From assembly GCA_027596195.1 (NCBI GenBank), contig JADGJG010000217.1:1-30674 (forward strand): 30,674 nt of DNA, given 5' to 3'. Source of the stretch: Podochytrium sp. JEL0797. Taxonomy: Eukaryota > Chytridiomycota > Chytridiomycetes > Chytridiales > Chytriomycetaceae. Position numbers and translations under genes: made by a program. Positions 26,961 to 30,674 of the stretch are shown one piece after another (within the stretch, counting starts at the first letter, position 1; every line of letters begins with the position of its first letter). A model generated the notes under the pieces. That model ran no database searches. It had not been told where the DNA came from and saw only the letters and a list, made by a program, of their open reading frames with translations.

Positions 26961-26968
26961 TATATAAG
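26961..26968 (+). promoter_or_regulatory. TATA box of katG
   Basis: TATATAAG, 49 bp before the ATG. It predicts a transcription start near 26990 and a 5' UTR of about 20 nt. Confidence 0.75.
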
Positions 26969-27009
26969 TGGGGGAAGAAAGAGAGTCGGAAAAACATTAA
27001 GACATTAAT

Positions 27010-29413
<2,404 letters not shown>

Positions 29414-29884
29414 TTTCTTTTCTCTCTTTTCTTATTTGTTTGTAACATGACAACTATTTTCGCCAATTATAAAATCTTCTTCATTATAATTCGATGTAGC
29501 AATTCTAAGCCTTTTTCATCAGTATTACTAGGCCAAGTTGCAGCGCGTCTGGGAATGTTAACGCGCCGTTTTGAATTGAGAGAGATAATTGGAGACAGAC
29601 ATGTGAGATCCAGCACTCGAGACAAACCTGATTGCTATATTTATTGCCGAACAGCACGACCTAAAAAAATCACGATATCTTGAAACGCGCTGAGGAGATG
29701 CACCTTTGTCACCCCAAAATCTAATGCTAAGCAACCAACAAGTGCTTGGAAATGCCCGGAGAGAGAGAAAAACCAGTAATCTGCTGAATTTTCTGTGCCA
29801 AAATGTCATTATAATGAGACTGATTTTTTGAATTCTTAAAAAAAGGCGGGGGGGTATTCAAGATCAATGGAAATAAATAAAAAA
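29414..29884. other. Convergent spacer between katG and the lectin gene
   Basis: 471 bp of AT-rich sequence downstream of both genes. No open frame, RNA gene or strong repeat was recognised. It should hold both polyadenylation regions. Confidence 0.6.
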
Positions 29885-30471
29885 TTAGGCAATCGCGTAA
29901 TAACTCCAAATGTGCATCCCAGAAGCATCATACACGACAAGATTCCCATCGTCTTGCACGCACAACATGTTGGCTGTCGTCACACCGGCGTTCCAAGCGG
30001 GATTTCCCGACGTTGTCACCTGGAAGGTCCCACCCGACACGCGGATACCGACCACGGGGGCGGTGCTGCTCCAAGTGTTGGCGGACCAGGTGTTGGTGAT
30101 GCATCCGTTGTTGCCGTTACAGCCAAGAGAGTAGTAGGATTTATACACCACTGCGTTTTTATCACCCTAATATTTTATGGTGGGTTGGTTTGGGGGGACG
30201 AAAAAAGTGACGCGATCTATTAATATAATACCTGCAACACGAGCGAGTTGTATCCGTTTGGAGAAGTGATTCTGACACACGGCGGGAGCTGTTGGCCGTT
30301 AGTCACACACGTGCGGTAGCTATTGTCGGTCCACCAAATGGACGACGACGCGGTCGGATAGTTGGACGTGAGGGAGGTGATCATGTTGAGACCACTTCCG
30401 CCCAGAGAAGGACACGCGTTGACTTGAAACGCGAATGCAACCAAGACGAGGAGAGCTTGAGTGGCCATCAT
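29885..30471 (-). CDS. Secreted bulb-type (mannose-binding) lectin domain protein
   Basis: Two exons in transcript order, 30471-30232 and 30166-29885, giving 173 residues. The first 19 residues form a typical signal peptide (ALLVLVAFAFQ core, predicted cut after VNA). The mature protein carries the sugar-binding consensus QxDxNxVxY twice. One copy is good (QDDGNLVVY, near the C-terminus). The other is degenerate (QGDKNAVVY), interrupted by the intron between Q and G. Six mature cysteines could make three disulfides. Bulb-type lectins bind mannose-rich glycans; in a zoosporic fungus this might serve adhesion or defence, but that is speculation. A second Met immediately follows the first (30468) and could be the start. 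Confidence 0.9.
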
Positions 30472-30493
30472 TTTTGGATTCTTTTTTGGATTG

Positions 30494-30603
30494 CATTGTT
30501 TTGGAAACCTCCATCCTTTTTATACCGCCCTATTGTGATTATGGGAAGAGAAGGAAACAATAGGGATTTGAAACCCATTGTTCTTGGAAACCTCGTATTG
30601 TGA
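30494..30603. repeat. Imperfect direct repeat in the lectin promoter
   Basis: CATTGTT-TTGGAAACCTC (30494-30511) recurs as CATTGTTCTTGGAAACCTC (30576-30594). Both are followed by TATTGTGA (30531-30538 and 30596-30603). The copy nearer the gene contains 19 extra bases that hold the TATA box; the other has a single G. Confidence 0.8.
30515..30524 (-). promoter_or_regulatory. TATA box of the lectin gene
   Basis: TATAAAAAGG on the minus strand, ending about 44 bp before the start codon. The spacing is like that of the katG TATA box. Confidence 0.7.
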
Positions 30604-30605
30604 AC

Positions 30606-30619
30606 GGGGGGGGGGGGGG
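30606..30619. repeat. 14-nt poly-G tract
   Basis: An uninterrupted guanine run just upstream of the lectin promoter repeat. Its length may vary between reads or strains. Confidence 0.9.
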
Positions 30620-30674
30620 TTCCTCCTTTAATTTTTTATTAATTTTATTTCCCAACCTTTTCTGAGTACGAATT

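Larger units (their letters stand above)
26413..27009. promoter_or_regulatory. Spacer between DUF1275 gene and katG with the katG promoter
   Basis: No coding exon was recognised. The first 60 bp contain a stem-loop (26448-26473). The remainder carries a CRE, three TTCGAA-centred repeats, a CCAAT box, an AP-1 site and a TATA box, listed separately, all upstream of katG on the plus strand. Confidence 0.75.

Overview
This is a compact, intron-rich eukaryotic nuclear locus. It holds nine protein-coding genes that could be rebuilt exon by exon, with 53 short introns, mostly 44-90 nt, all GT...AG. The gene set is a subunit of mitochondrial complex III, a COG tethering subunit, Gfa1, class I ribonucleotide reductase, a eukaryotic catalase-peroxidase, a fungal-type DUF1275 membrane protein and a bulb-type lectin. 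Together with a giant ASH-domain protein of the kind found in flagella and centrosomes, this points to a flagellated fungus, most likely a chytrid. That assignment is inferred from gene content, not from a database match.

Layout. 1-1300: non-coding upstream sequence with homopolymer runs. 1301-4072 (+): RNR1, the ribonucleotide reductase large subunit. 4267-15999 (+): a 15-exon gene for a protein of about 3,647 residues with HEAT-like N-terminal helices and at least twenty ASH (ASPM/SPD-2/Hydin) beta domains. On the minus strand, four genes follow in tandem when read right to left: GFA1 (24675-21821), an SCCPDH-like oxidoreductase (21607-19829), COG2 (19773-16980) and QCR7 (16862-16071). QCR7 converges on the giant gene with 71 bp between stop codons. 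A divergent 461-bp spacer separates GFA1 from a DUF1275 membrane protein (25137-26412, +). KatG follows (27010-29413, +), behind a promoter with recognisable CRE, AP-1, CCAAT and TATA motifs. The window closes with a secreted bulb-type lectin (30471-29885, -) that has its own TATA box.

No operon-like functional module is evident; most genes are housekeeping. Three things stand out. First, the HEAT plus ASH-array architecture of the giant protein. Second, a repeated exon-scale pattern in which synonymous positions change from C-ending near the acceptor to G-ending near the donor. Third, the GFA1 gene structure, in which an intron separates the start codon from the catalytic Cys2 codon and is followed by a 17-nt microexon. 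The KatG promoter is a good candidate for oxidative-stress control. No tRNA, rRNA, CRISPR array or intact transposon was seen.
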